A model generated the notes under the pieces. The model did no database searches and had not been told where the DNA came from. It worked only from the letters and a program-made list of their open reading frames with translations. 64,000 nucleotides of DNA from assembly GCA_947482665.1 (NCBI GenBank), contig CANKJK010000013.1, forward strand, positions 30,554 through 94,553. The letters are read 5' to 3'. Both the position numbers and the translations under genes were made by a program. The stretch's first letter is position 1; each line of letters starts with the position of its first letter. Positions 1 through 8,091 of this stretch are shown piece after piece. This DNA is from Acidobacteriota bacterium. Its GTDB lineage: Bacteria; Acidobacteriota; Vicinamibacteria; Vicinamibacterales; UBA2999.

Positions 1-294
1 CGCGCCGAACGGCACGGGCGCGAATGCCGCAAACGCCGCCACGGCAGAGATGATCGGCGCGAGCGTGAAGAGAATCGCGTCAGCCGACTTCGGCCGCAGC
101 TCCTCCTTCATGATGAGCTTGATGATGTCGGCCAACGGCTGCAGCAGCCCATAGGGACCGACACGGTTTGGCCCATCGCGCTGCTGGATGAGCGCGCACA
201 CCTTGCGCTCCACCCACACCATGATGGCTGCCACGTTCAGCAGCATCACGAAGGCGATGAGGATGATGACGATCTGAGCGATGACGACCAGCAT
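1..294 (-). CDS. nuoH: NADH-quinone oxidoreductase subunit H, N-terminal part (runs off the left edge)
   Basis: This is the membrane subunit of complex I that forms part of the quinone site and the start of the proton path. About 98 residues are present. They hold a first hydrophobic helix, then the family segment VWVERKVCALIQQRDGPNRV and the following GLLQPLADIIKLIMKEE stretch, both typical of NuoH. The ATG overlaps the nuoF stop by one base (TAATG), which suggests translational coupling. The C-terminal two thirds lie outside the window. The usual nuoG gene is not between nuoF and this gene. Confidence 0.93.
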   Translation of the reverse strand, partial: MLVVIAQIVIILIAFVMLLNVAAIMVWVERKVCALIQQRDGPNRVGPYGLLQPLADIIKLIMKEELRPKSADAILFTLAPIISAVAAFAAFAPVPFGA

Positions 295-1616
295 TAGTGG
301 TGCCCTGCCAGAGCGGGCGCACGCGTGCCCCGCCACGGCGCCGGAATCGTGCAGCAACCCTCGCGCACGTGCGCCTCGTATTCATGCCGGAAGTGCTTGA
401 TGGTCGAGAGGACCGGGGCGATCTCCGCATCCCCGAACGGGCACAGGGTCTTGCCGCCGATGTTCTTCGACACATCGAGCAGAAGATCGATGTCCTTCAT
501 CTGCCCCTCACCGGCTTCGATGCGGGTCAGCAACTTCAGCAGCCAGTCCGCGCCCTCGCGACAGGGCGTGCACTTGCCGCACGACTCGTGCCGGTAGAAC
601 GCGAGCAGGTTCTTCGCGAGCCAGACCATGCAGGTCGTGTCATCCACGGCCATGATGGCGGCCGAACCGAGCATCGATCCGGCCTTGGCCACGGCGTCGA
701 AGCTGGCGGGAATATCAATCTGGTCGGGCAGCAGCACGGGCGTCGAGGACCCGCCGGGAATCACGGCCTTGAGCGTGCGGCCGTCCTTCATGCCACCGGC
801 GTACTGGTCGCCAAGGATCAGTTCCTTCAGCGAAACGTCCATCGTCGCCTCGAACACACCCGGGTTCTTCACGTGTCCGCTGACGCAGTAGAGCTTCGGC
901 CCGTTGTTCTTCTCAGGACCCAGGCTCGTGAACCACTCGACGCCCTTCGAGATGATGAGCGGCACGTTGGCGAGCGTCTCGACGTTGTTCACCGCCGACG
1001 GGCAGTTGTAGAGGCCGGACACCGCCGGAAACGGCGGCTTGATACGCGGCTGGGCCCGCTTGCCCTCGAGCGACTCGATCAGCGCGGTTTCCTCGCCCGC
1101 CTCGTAGGCGCCGGCGCCGCGATGCACGAAGACGTCGCAGTCAAACCCGCTGCCGAAGATGTTCTTGCCGAGGAACCCCGCGCGGTAGGCCTCTTCGATC
1201 TGCTGCTCGAGGACTTTCTGCACGTGGTAGAACTCGCCGCGGATGTAGATGTAGGCGACTTTCGCGCCGATCGCGTAGCAGCCGATGGCGCATCCCTCGA
1301 TCAGCAGATGGGGATTGCGCTCCATGAGCAGGTGGTCTTTGAAGGTCCCCGGCTCGCTCTCGTCCGCGTTGCAGCAGATGTACTTGGGTTTGGGCGTGTC
1401 CTTGAGGACGAACTGCCACTTGAGGCCCGTCGGGAATCCGGCCCCGCCACGGCCACGCAGGCCCGACGCCTTCACCATCTCGATGACGTCGTTGGGCTGC
1501 ATGGTGGTGACAGCCTTCCGCAGCGCCTCGTAGCCGAGGTCCTTCGCCTTGTAGAAGTCCAACGTGTAGCAGTTGGGCTCCTTGACGAACTTGGTCAGGA
1601 CGGGTTCGTAGGCCAT
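294..1616 (-). CDS. nuoF: NADH-quinone oxidoreductase subunit F (NADH- and FMN-binding)
   Basis: This peripheral-arm subunit oxidises NADH through FMN and passes electrons to cluster N3. The 440-residue length is normal. RGRGGAG at residues 54-60 is the nucleotide/FMN loop. ESCGKCTPC gives cluster ligands Cys346, Cys349 and Cys352, with the fourth at Cys392 (LCPFGD). The loop around 170-179 reads GAYEAGEETAL, where most homologues have a hydrophobic residue and Cys before GEET; the conserved acidic pair is kept. It starts four bases after the nuoE stop, within the nuoABCDEFH operon. Confidence 0.97.
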   Translation of the reverse strand: MAYEPVLTKFVKEPNCYTLDFYKAKDLGYEALRKAVTTMQPNDVIEMVKASGLRGRGGAGFPTGLKWQFVLKDTPKPKYICCNADESEPGTFKDHLLMERNPHLLIEGCAIGCYAIGAKVAYIYIRGEFYHVQKVLEQQIEEAYRAGFLGKNIFGSGFDCDVFVHRGAGAYEAGEETALIESLEGKRAQPRIKPPFPAVSGLYNCPSAVNNVETLANVPLIISKGVEWFTSLGPEKNNGPKLYCVSGHVKNPGVFEATMDVSLKELILGDQYAGGMKDGRTLKAVIPGGSSTPVLLPDQIDIPASFDAVAKAGSMLGSAAIMAVDDTTCMVWLAKNLLAFYRHESCGKCTPCREGADWLLKLLTRIEAGEGQMKDIDLLLDVSKNIGGKTLCPFGDAEIAPVLSTIKHFRHEYEAHVREGCCTIPAPWRGTRAPALAGHH

Positions 1617-1620
1617 CGTC

Positions 1621-2205
1621 CTATTCCACCTTGTGATGACAGCCGGTCAGAGCCGCCAACCCTTTCACCCGCAGGTCTTCGATGAACTTCGGCACGCCGT
1701 CGGGCGTGAGGTGCTCGTGCCAGTGGTCGTTGTTCACCATCACGACGGGTGCGCGGTCACACGCGCCCAGGCACTCGAACTCCAGCAGCGTGAACGTGCC
1801 GGACGCGTCAGTGCCACCCACCGGCACCCCCAGATGATCCGACAGCGCCTCGGTCACACGCTCGGCGCCGGCCAGCGCGCACGAGAGCGTGCGGCACACA
1901 GCCAGGGCGTAGGTGCCGACGGGCTTCTGGAAGAACATCACGTAGTAGGTGACGACATCCTCGACCTCGGCCGGCGTGCAGCCGATCTGCTCGGCCACGA
2001 AGCGCATCGCGGCGCGCGAGACATACCCCTGCTGCTCCTGCACGAGGTACAGCGCATAGAGGATGGCCGACTTGCGCCGCTCGGCCGGGTAATGCGTGAC
2101 GAGACGATCAAACGTCGCCTGATGTTCGGGGGAGAAGCGGAACGGCTCCCCCACATCGGCCAGCCGGCGTTCCGACTTGTGGAACTTCGCCGGCGAGTAG
2201 TCCAT
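1621..2205 (-). CDS. nuoE: NADH-quinone oxidoreductase subunit E (2Fe-2S)
   Basis: This 24-kDa-type thioredoxin-fold subunit carries cluster N1a of complex I. The four ligands are visible as Cys104-x4-Cys109 (CRTLSC) and Cys145-x3-Cys149 (CLGAC). The length of 194 residues is normal. The start given is the ATG of MDYSPAK, 14 bases after the nuoD stop, but it has little ribosome-binding sequence. A GTG six codons upstream (position 2223) overlaps the nuoD stop as GTGA and has GGGAG about ten bases before it. The nuoA/nuoB junction uses the same kind of overlap, so the GTG may be the real start. Confidence 0.94.
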   Translation of the reverse strand: MDYSPAKFHKSERRLADVGEPFRFSPEHQATFDRLVTHYPAERRKSAILYALYLVQEQQGYVSRAAMRFVAEQIGCTPAEVEDVVTYYVMFFQKPVGTYALAVCRTLSCALAGAERVTEALSDHLGVPVGGTDASGTFTLLEFECLGACDRAPVVMVNNDHWHEHLTPDGVPKFIEDLRVKGLAALTGCHHKVE

Positions 2206-2219
2206 CCTGGCGTGAAAGC

Positions 2220-3401
2220 TCACCGGTCCACGTCTCCCATCACGACGTCGGACGAGCCAATGACGGCCACGACGTCCGCGATCATTCCGTCCTGAATCAC
2301 AGTCGGCAGCGCCTGGCAGGCATAGAAGGACGGCGCCCGCATCTTCACGCGCCACGGGCGGTTGGTGCCGTCCGACACGATGTAGACGCCGTGCTCGCCG
2401 CGCGCGCCCTCGACGGGCACGTAGGCTTCGCCCGCAGGCACCGAGAAACCCTGCGAGTAGATCAGGAAGTGCTGAATGAGCGCTTCCATCTCGGTATACA
2501 CCTTGTCCTTCGGCGGCGGCACGACGCGCGGGTCGCTGGCGGCCCACTGCCCCGTCGGGGTGATGCGCGCGATCGCCTGCTTGCAGATCTTCACGCTCTC
2601 CCGCATCTCACGCAGCCGGAGCCGATACCGCGCATAGACGTCACCTTCCGTGAAGGTCGGGACCTCAAAGTCATAGGAGGCGTACGTCAGATACGGGAAG
2701 GACTTGCGGACATCGTAGGTGGAGCCGGACGCACGGGCGATCGGGCCAGGCAGGCTCCAGCGCATGGCCGTCTCGAGCGAGACATACCCGACGTCCTCGG
2801 TGCGCAGCCGATAGATGTGATTCTTGGTCAGCATGTCCTCGTACTCGTCCAGCTTGCCTGGGAACATGTCGAGGAAGTTGTTGACCGACTCGTGATACCC
2901 GCGCGGCAGGTCCTCACGCAGACCACCGACGCGGATGTAGCTCGGGAACAGCCGGAAGCCGGCCGTCTGCTCATTGATGTTGAGCAACTGTTCGCGCTCG
3001 CGGAAGCAGTAGAGCATCACGGACACGGCGCCGATTTCCATGGCGTGCGTGCCGAGCCACACGAGATGGCTCATGAGACGCTGCAGTTCCGCGATGAGTA
3101 CGCGGATGTTCTGGACCCGCTCGGGCATCTCGAGGCCGAGCAGCTTCTCCACCGACAGGGCGTAGGCGAGGCTGTTCGACTGGGCGCCGAGGTAATCCAT
3201 GCGCTCGACGAGCGGGATGACCTGCTGCCACTTCTTCTGCTCGGCGGTCTTCTCGATGCCGGTGTGGAGGTAGCCGACGGTGACGTCGGCGTTCTTGACG
3301 ATCTCGCCGTCGAGGGTCAACACCAGCCGCAACACGCCGTGCGTGCTGGGGTGCTGGGGCCCCATGTTGACGGTCATCGTCTCGGTGCGCAGGTCAGCCA
3401 T
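2220..3401 (-). CDS. nuoD: NADH-quinone oxidoreductase subunit D (49-kDa type)
   Basis: This hydrogenase-derived subunit shapes the quinone cavity beside cluster N2. The 393-residue protein begins with TVNMGPQHPSTHGVLRL, where the conserved His residues of the quinone site lie. It continues through YLHTGIEK and ends with DVVMGDVDR, the usual C-terminus of the family. It is a separate gene, not fused to nuoC as in enterobacteria. It starts three bases after the nuoC stop, so it belongs to the same transcript. Confidence 0.97.
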   Translation of the reverse strand: MADLRTETMTVNMGPQHPSTHGVLRLVLTLDGEIVKNADVTVGYLHTGIEKTAEQKKWQQVIPLVERMDYLGAQSNSLAYALSVEKLLGLEMPERVQNIRVLIAELQRLMSHLVWLGTHAMEIGAVSVMLYCFREREQLLNINEQTAGFRLFPSYIRVGGLREDLPRGYHESVNNFLDMFPGKLDEYEDMLTKNHIYRLRTEDVGYVSLETAMRWSLPGPIARASGSTYDVRKSFPYLTYASYDFEVPTFTEGDVYARYRLRLREMRESVKICKQAIARITPTGQWAASDPRVVPPPKDKVYTEMEALIQHFLIYSQGFSVPAGEAYVPVEGARGEHGVYIVSDGTNRPWRVKMRAPSFYACQALPTVIQDGMIADVVAVIGSSDVVMGDVDR

Positions 3402-3404
3402 GGC

Positions 3405-3953
3405 TTAGGCCTTCGCTCCCGGATCGCGCGTCACACGGTCGCGCTGAATGTTGCTGCGGAACTCCTGCTCGGTGACCTGCAGGGGCTCGTAGGTTTGCGC
3501 GGTCTTGCGGAGCTGGACCGGGTAGTCCTTGCGGAGCGGATGCCCTTCCCAGTCGTCCGGCGTCAGAATCCGGCGCAGGTCAGGGTGTCCGTCGAACACA
3601 ATCCCGAACAGATCCCACACTTCGCGTTCCGGCCAGCCAGCAGCCGGCCACACGGCCTGCACGGTCGGCACGGTTGTGCCGGCAGCGACGCGCACCTTCA
3701 TGCGCAGACGGCGACGCGCCTCCGTGGAGACCAGGTGATAGACCACCTCATAGCGGGGTTCACGCGGGAGGTAGTCGACCGCAGTGATATCGATCAGCAG
3801 ATTGAAGGCCCCATGGTCGCGCAGTGCCGTACACACGGCCACGAGCTGCCCGGCTGGGACGTAGAGCACCGGCATGTCCACGGCGGAGCCAGCCTCAAGG
3901 GCGGCGCCCGGCACGTGCGGCGCGACAAGGTCAATCAGAGCGGCTGCGTCCAT
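3405..3953 (-). CDS. nuoC: NADH-quinone oxidoreductase subunit C (30-kDa type)
   Basis: This peripheral-arm subunit packs against NuoD and NuoB and carries no cofactor. The 182-residue protein has the family signature in its C-terminal half, running [20 protein letters not shown] and then [12 protein letters not shown]. It begins with an ATG two bases after the nuoB stop codon and ends three bases before nuoD. Tight spacing on both sides supports a single operon. Confidence 0.96.
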   Translation of the reverse strand: MDAAALIDLVAPHVPGAALEAGSAVDMPVLYVPAGQLVAVCTALRDHGAFNLLIDITAVDYLPREPRYEVVYHLVSTEARRRLRMKVRVAAGTTVPTVQAVWPAAGWPEREVWDLFGIVFDGHPDLRRILTPDDWEGHPLRKDYPVQLRKTAQTYEPLQVTEQEFRSNIQRDRVTRDPGAKA

Positions 3954-3955
3954 GG

Positions 3956-4462
3956 CTACATGCGCGAACGGGCGATCTTTTCCTGCAGCTGCACGATCCC
4001 GTAGATCAGCGACTCAGGGCGAGGAGGGCAGCCCGGCACAAACACGTCCACCGGCACGATCTGGTCGACACCCTGGACGATGGCGTAGTTGTCGAACACG
4101 CCGCCGACTGACGCGCAGGCACCCATCGAGATGACCCACTTCGGCTCCGGCATCTGGTCGTAGATGCGGCGCAGCGCCGGCGCCATCTTCCGGGAGAGGC
4201 GCCCGGCCACGATCATCAGATCGGCCTGTCGCGGTGACCCGCGGAACACCTCGGCGCCGAAACGCGCGATGTCGTACCGGGAGCAGCTCATCGCCATCAT
4301 TTCGATCGCGCAGCAGGCCAGGCCGAAGGTGACGGGCCAGACGGCGGAACGGCGGGCCCACTGAACCAGCCACTCGACTCGGGTCGTCAGTACGGGCAGA
4401 TCCATGTCGGCGTCAGTCGCCGGCACGATGAGGGGAGAAGACTGCAGAGAAGTTTCGGTCAC
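3956..4462 (-). CDS. nuoB: NADH-quinone oxidoreductase subunit B (cluster N2)
   Basis: This subunit holds 4Fe-4S cluster N2, the electron donor to quinone. The four ligands are the adjacent Cys50-Cys51 ([10 protein letters not shown]), Cys116 (GACAS) and Cys145 (VPGCPPRPE). The 168-residue length assumes a GTG start that overlaps the nuoA stop as GTGA. The first 20 residues are poorly conserved, and Met20 is a less likely alternative start. Confidence 0.96.
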   Translation of the reverse strand: MTETSLQSSPLIVPATDADMDLPVLTTRVEWLVQWARRSAVWPVTFGLACCAIEMMAMSCSRYDIARFGAEVFRGSPRQADLMIVAGRLSRKMAPALRRIYDQMPEPKWVISMGACASVGGVFDNYAIVQGVDQIVPVDVFVPGCPPRPESLIYGIVQLQEKIARSRM

Positions 4463-4869
4463 GCCGCGTTCCTCTCGCGCATGGCACGGGCGGCTGCACG
4501 CGCCGCGCTCGTCGTCGCAGGGCCCCAGTCCAGCACGCCCTTGCGCCAGATGTAGATGTAACCCACGACCAGAATCAGGAAGAACGTCACAATCTGCACG
4601 AACCCGGTCCACCCGAGGTCCCGGAGCGCTACGGCCCAGGGATACAGGAAGGCCACTTCGATATCGAACAGCAGGAACACCATCGCCACGAGGTAGAACT
4701 TGACCGACTGACGCTCGCGCGCGTCGCCGACCGCGGGCATGCCGCATTCATACGGCGCCAGTTTCTCGGGCGTGGGATTCTTCGGCCCGAGCAGGCTCGA
4801 CAGCAGGATCATCACCACCGCGAACCCGAGACCGAGGCCGGTCATGATCAAAAGGCCCAGCCAACCCAT
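4459..4869 (-). CDS. nuoA: NADH-quinone oxidoreductase subunit A
   Basis: This small membrane subunit sits at the junction of the two complex I arms. The 136-residue protein has three predicted transmembrane segments (about 4-27, 58-80 and 88-110). It carries the family pieces [20 protein letters not shown] and the acidic [14 protein letters not shown] in the second helix. The ATG is preceded by GAGGAT eight bases upstream. It is the first gene of the operon and is divergent from the glycosyltransferase-like gene at 4988. Confidence 0.96.
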   Translation of the reverse strand: MGWLGLLIMTGLGLGFAVVMILLSSLLGPKNPTPEKLAPYECGMPAVGDARERQSVKFYLVAMVFLLFDIEVAFLYPWAVALRDLGWTGFVQIVTFFLILVVGYIYIWRKGVLDWGPATTSAARAAARAMRERNAA

Positions 4870-4927
4870 GTCAGTCCATCCTCGCGCGCACCGATGGCGC
4901 TTGTGAACAGTTTCGCAAAGCTCGTTC

Positions 4928-4956
4928 ATGCTATAGAACGCTGACGATTTGGTCAA
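4928..4956 (-). promoter_or_regulatory. Candidate sigma-70-type promoter of the nuo operon
   Basis: Read on the minus strand, TTGACC (4956-4951) is followed after 17 bases by TAGCAT (4933-4928), or after 15 bases by TATAGC. This is the only AT-leaning stretch in the 118-base divergent intergenic region. The leader to nuoA would be about 50 bases. It is a prediction from consensus match only. Confidence 0.45.
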
Positions 4957-4987
4957 CGATACGCACGACGACTTACCACACAACTCC

Positions 4988-6100
4988 ATGCGAATCAGCT
5001 GGTTCCGGCCCGATCCTCCTGCCGGCGACGTCCTTCTGGACGCGATGGGCTCGCTCGTAGCGGCCCTGGCGGCCCGGCACGACATCCGGGTCGTCACGCG
5101 CGCCTCGGCCTACGACGAAGTCTGGCGCTGGCACCGGGAGCTGACCGATCTGGCCATCTATGAGGTGACCGACACACCAGGCGACGCGTACCTGTGGCCC
5201 TACATGGTGAGGTTTCCCGGACTGGCGCTCGTCCTGGGGCGGCACCCCGGGAGTGCGCACAGTGCCGATCTCGTCCGGCGCAGCCGGGGTGAGGACGCCG
5301 ACGCGGAGCGCGCCTTTGTCCGCGAGGCGCCCGGGGGCGCCCTTGCGATTCCGTTGCACAGTTCCCGTGCGGTCGCCGTGCTGGCTGGATCCGCCTTGGC
5401 CACGTCCGAGCCGCCGGACCACGGGCAACTCCTGGGCTTTGAACCCGCGATGGCGAGGCCCACGGTTTCGCGGATCGGGCGCAGCGGTCCTTTGCGAATC
5501 GGGATGCACAGGGCAGACGCCCGGGCCCGCGCCGTCGTGGACCGCGCCGTCGGGCGCGCCAGGGAGACAGGGGCTCGGCTGGAGTGCGTCGCCTCCGATA
5601 GCGCCGCTGACGTCCTCGGCAACGCGGACGTCGTGCTGTCGCTCCAGTGGCCGCCGCAGGGAGGCTGCGACGGGATCCGCCTGGCCGCGGCCGCACTCGG
5701 CATCCCGGCGGTCGTACTGGAATCGCCCGATACCAGCACTCTTCCCTGCTTCGATCCCCAGACGTGGCAACCGCGGGACCGTGGGCCTGGCGCACCCGCG
5801 CCGGTCGCCGTCAGCCTCGACCCGCGCGACGAAGAGCATTCCCTGATGCTGGCGCTGCGGAGGCTGGCCGAGAACGCGGACCTCCTGGGTGCCCTCGGGG
5901 CGGCCGCCGAGGCACGCTGGCAACACCTGCATGAACCGGCTGCGGCCGCAGCCGCCTGTGCCCCGCTGCTGGCGATCGCCCAGGCCGCGCCGCCGCCGTC
6001 CGCGCCCGCGACGTGGCCTGCGCACTTCCGGGCCGATGGGTCGGGGACCGCGCGGCGGATTCTTGGAGAGTTCGGGCTCCAGGTCGATGTGCTCCGCTGA
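4988..6100 (+). CDS. GT4-like glycosyltransferase, degenerate
   Basis: The 370-residue protein starts MRISWFRPDPP and has alternating strand/helix segments like a GT-B glycosyltransferase. Pieces resemble the GT4 group: DTPGDAYLWPYMVRFPGL in the N-terminal domain, then ADVVLSLQWPP and LGIPAVVLESPDTSTLPCFDP in the C-terminal domain. The usual donor-site Glu-x7-Glu signature is not visible, so activity is doubtful. The ATG at 4988 is chosen over a TTG 13 codons upstream, but neither has a clear ribosome-binding site. It converges with the SagB-like gene 15 bases downstream. Confidence 0.55.
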   Translation: MRISWFRPDPPAGDVLLDAMGSLVAALAARHDIRVVTRASAYDEVWRWHRELTDLAIYEVTDTPGDAYLWPYMVRFPGLALVLGRHPGSAHSADLVRRSRGEDADAERAFVREAPGGALAIPLHSSRAVAVLAGSALATSEPPDHGQLLGFEPAMARPTVSRIGRSGPLRIGMHRADARARAVVDRAVGRARETGARLECVASDSAADVLGNADVVLSLQWPPQGGCDGIRLAAAALGIPAVVLESPDTSTLPCFDPQTWQPRDRGPGAPAPVAVSLDPRDEEHSLMLALRRLAENADLLGALGAAAEARWQHLHEPAAAAAACAPLLAIAQAAPPPSAPATWPAHFRADGSGTARRILGEFGLQVDVLR

Positions 6101-6115
6101 CTGCGGGCACGGCGA

Positions 6116-7708
6116 TCAGTCCCAGGCGTAGCCTGGCTCGGTCGTCAGCCGCCTGTCCTCCACCGGCTCACCCATGGAGAAGTGATAGAGGCTCTGCAGC
6201 GTGTGTCCGGTGATGCCCAGCACGTCGTGGACGGCGTCGTCGTAGAAGCAGCCGATTCCAGTGGCACGACCACCGCTTCGTTCGGCCTCAAGATAGAGCA
6301 CCTGCCCGATCAGGCCGCTTTCCCAGAACAGCTCCCGATAACAGGCCGGGCCATGCGCGTCGAGGGCCGAGGCGAGTGGGGCCAGCATCGCCATCCCGAT
6401 GAAGCCATCGGCGGCGATGTCCTGGTCGCAGCTCAGGCGGCGCGCCAGCCCCCGCGCATCGAGAGGCGCCAGCAGGAACAACCCGTCAAACCCGGCGACG
6501 GGCTCCCACAGCAGGTCGCTCCGCAGTCCAGCGCGCAGGGCGCTGATCGCAGACGGGACACGGGGCTGCGCGTAGATTCCGGGCGCCAGCCCGTCCACGC
6601 GGTGCACGAACCAGATGGGATGAATCCGCGGCTCCCAGGGCAGGGCGGCCCACACCGGAGAGGGCCCGAGCCCGGAACCGGGGTGCCCACCCGGAATCAG
6701 ACGGGCCGCCATCCGCGCAAACGCACGATGGTCGAGCCGTCCCCGGCCATCGAATGCCACCGCGCTGCGCCGCCGAATGAGCCATTCCCGGCCGACAGGA
6801 TCCACGTCGTGCGCACTGTCGCCCGCGTGCGTCCGGCCGACGGGGGCGGCGCGCGTCACCCGCTGCGTCGCGACCGTCACCGCATCAATGGCGGGCCACT
6901 CGACATGCGAAGGGCTGAGCGCGTTGGCATCACCCTGCCACGACGCGACTCGAGCCGCGCGCAGCCACGGGTCGGGCACGGACCAGACAACGGCGTCGAC
7001 ATCCCCGGGCCCCACCGCCAGAAGGCAATCCGGGTGCTCGACCTCGACGCCCTTGGGTAGGGGGCGATCCACGCCCAGCAGCGCCGCCACGTCCGCATCG
7101 CTCCAGCCGTCCAGCAGGCGAACCCGCCAGCCCAGCGTTGTCGCCGCATAGATCAACGCCCCGATCGCATGACCCACATCGTGCTGGCAATAGCGGAACG
7201 CCCGCTCGCCGTACTTCCACGCCTCGCGCCAGTGAACTGATGAGAGGCCCACGAGACACACACCGGCGGGGCACGCGGGCACGACGGAACCAAGAGCGGC
7301 GCGCTGCTCCAGCGCATGCTCTCGCGGGGCGTAGTGAGACACACGCCACCCCTCGCCGGTCACCTCAGGCGCGACGACATACGCCTCGGTTGGGTGGAGA
7401 TTGCCGCTTGAGGGGTTCGAGCGAAGGGCCCAGCGAGAGGCGCCCGCCTGCTTCCACGCCGTGAGCCCGAATGCACAACGCAGGCACTCGCCCAGGGTGT
7501 CGAGCGTGAGTGGCCCGGCAGTGGCCGCAGCCGGTACCCGGCGTGGCAGTTCCACGACGGGCGCGCCGGCGTAGCGCCTGAACGGGTCTGGCTGGGTGGC
7601 CCAGTCCAGATAGCCCAGCGCCGGCGCAAAGCGATCAAACGCGTGTTTGGTGCGGTCGTGATAGGCCAGCACCTCGGCGACGCCTGCGCGGGACGCGTCG
7701 TCGGTCAC
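6116..7708 (-). CDS. SagB/ThcOx-type FMN nitroreductase-like protein, two tandem domains
   Basis: The 530-residue protein has a first domain with the SagB-family motif SNPSSGNLHPTEAY (about residues 96-109) and the following HYAPREHALEQR and AFRYCQHDVGHAIGALIYAA segments. These are typical of FMN-binding oxidoreductases that in biosynthetic loci form azoles from azolines. The second half (about 310-510), beginning RRSAVAFDGRG, looks like a diverged second nitroreductase domain. No precursor peptide, YcaO or SagC partner is adjacent, so it appears to be a stand-alone member of unknown substrate. The start is GTG, giving MTDDASR. Confidence 0.8.
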   Translation of the reverse strand: MTDDASRAGVAEVLAYHDRTKHAFDRFAPALGYLDWATQPDPFRRYAGAPVVELPRRVPAAATAGPLTLDTLGECLRCAFGLTAWKQAGASRWALRSNPSSGNLHPTEAYVVAPEVTGEGWRVSHYAPREHALEQRAALGSVVPACPAGVCLVGLSSVHWREAWKYGERAFRYCQHDVGHAIGALIYAATTLGWRVRLLDGWSDADVAALLGVDRPLPKGVEVEHPDCLLAVGPGDVDAVVWSVPDPWLRAARVASWQGDANALSPSHVEWPAIDAVTVATQRVTRAAPVGRTHAGDSAHDVDPVGREWLIRRRSAVAFDGRGRLDHRAFARMAARLIPGGHPGSGLGPSPVWAALPWEPRIHPIWFVHRVDGLAPGIYAQPRVPSAISALRAGLRSDLLWEPVAGFDGLFLLAPLDARGLARRLSCDQDIAADGFIGMAMLAPLASALDAHGPACYRELFWESGLIGQVLYLEAERSGGRATGIGCFYDDAVHDVLGITGHTLQSLYHFSMGEPVEDRRLTTEPGYAWD

Positions 7709-7717
7709 GGCACGGTC

Positions 7718-7975
7718 CTAGCCGCCGAGCGACTTCAGCTGCTTCTCGACCTGTGCCAGCGCAGCCTTGAGCTGCTTGCGGCGAGCTTCATGCTGCGTGG
7801 CAGCCATCTGACGCTCAAAGTCCGTGCGCGCCAGCGTCAGCGCCGCGATCTCGCGGGCCTTCACCGGATCGACCACGACCTTCTTGCGTCGCGACAGCTT
7901 CTCTTCCGCGATTTCGTCAAGGCGCTCCTGGATCCGCGCCTCGGCGTCTACGAGTCCTTCGCCTGCATCACCCAT
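7718..7975 (-). CDS. Small charged helical protein of unknown function
   Basis: The 85-residue protein is rich in Glu, Lys, Arg and Ala. It is predicted to be almost entirely helical, probably a coiled coil, with ARIQERLDEIAEEKLSRRKK near the N-terminus and heptad-like Leu spacing to the end. It has no signal peptide and no cysteine. It lies nine bases upstream of the SagB-like gene on the same strand, so the two may be co-transcribed. The family is not recognised. Confidence 0.6.
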   Translation of the reverse strand: MGDAGEGLVDAEARIQERLDEIAEEKLSRRKKVVVDPVKAREIAALTLARTDFERQMAATQHEARRKQLKAALAQVEKQLKSLGG

Positions 7976-8091
7976 AACTGTCTGCCCCGCGTCGATCCCG
8001 ACCAGAAGTTCTGCGCCGCCCCAACGACGGCCGGTTATTATGCCACGGCGGCCCGAAACCTCTGCACCTCCCGACGTCCTATGGCACCCTC

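Noticed and set aside
297..4004. Long open frames on the plus strand opposite the nuo genes (for example 297-1685 and 2391-4004)
   Set aside because: They run antisense to highly conserved genes, are rich in Arg, His and Leu with no recognisable domain, and arise from third-position GC bias.
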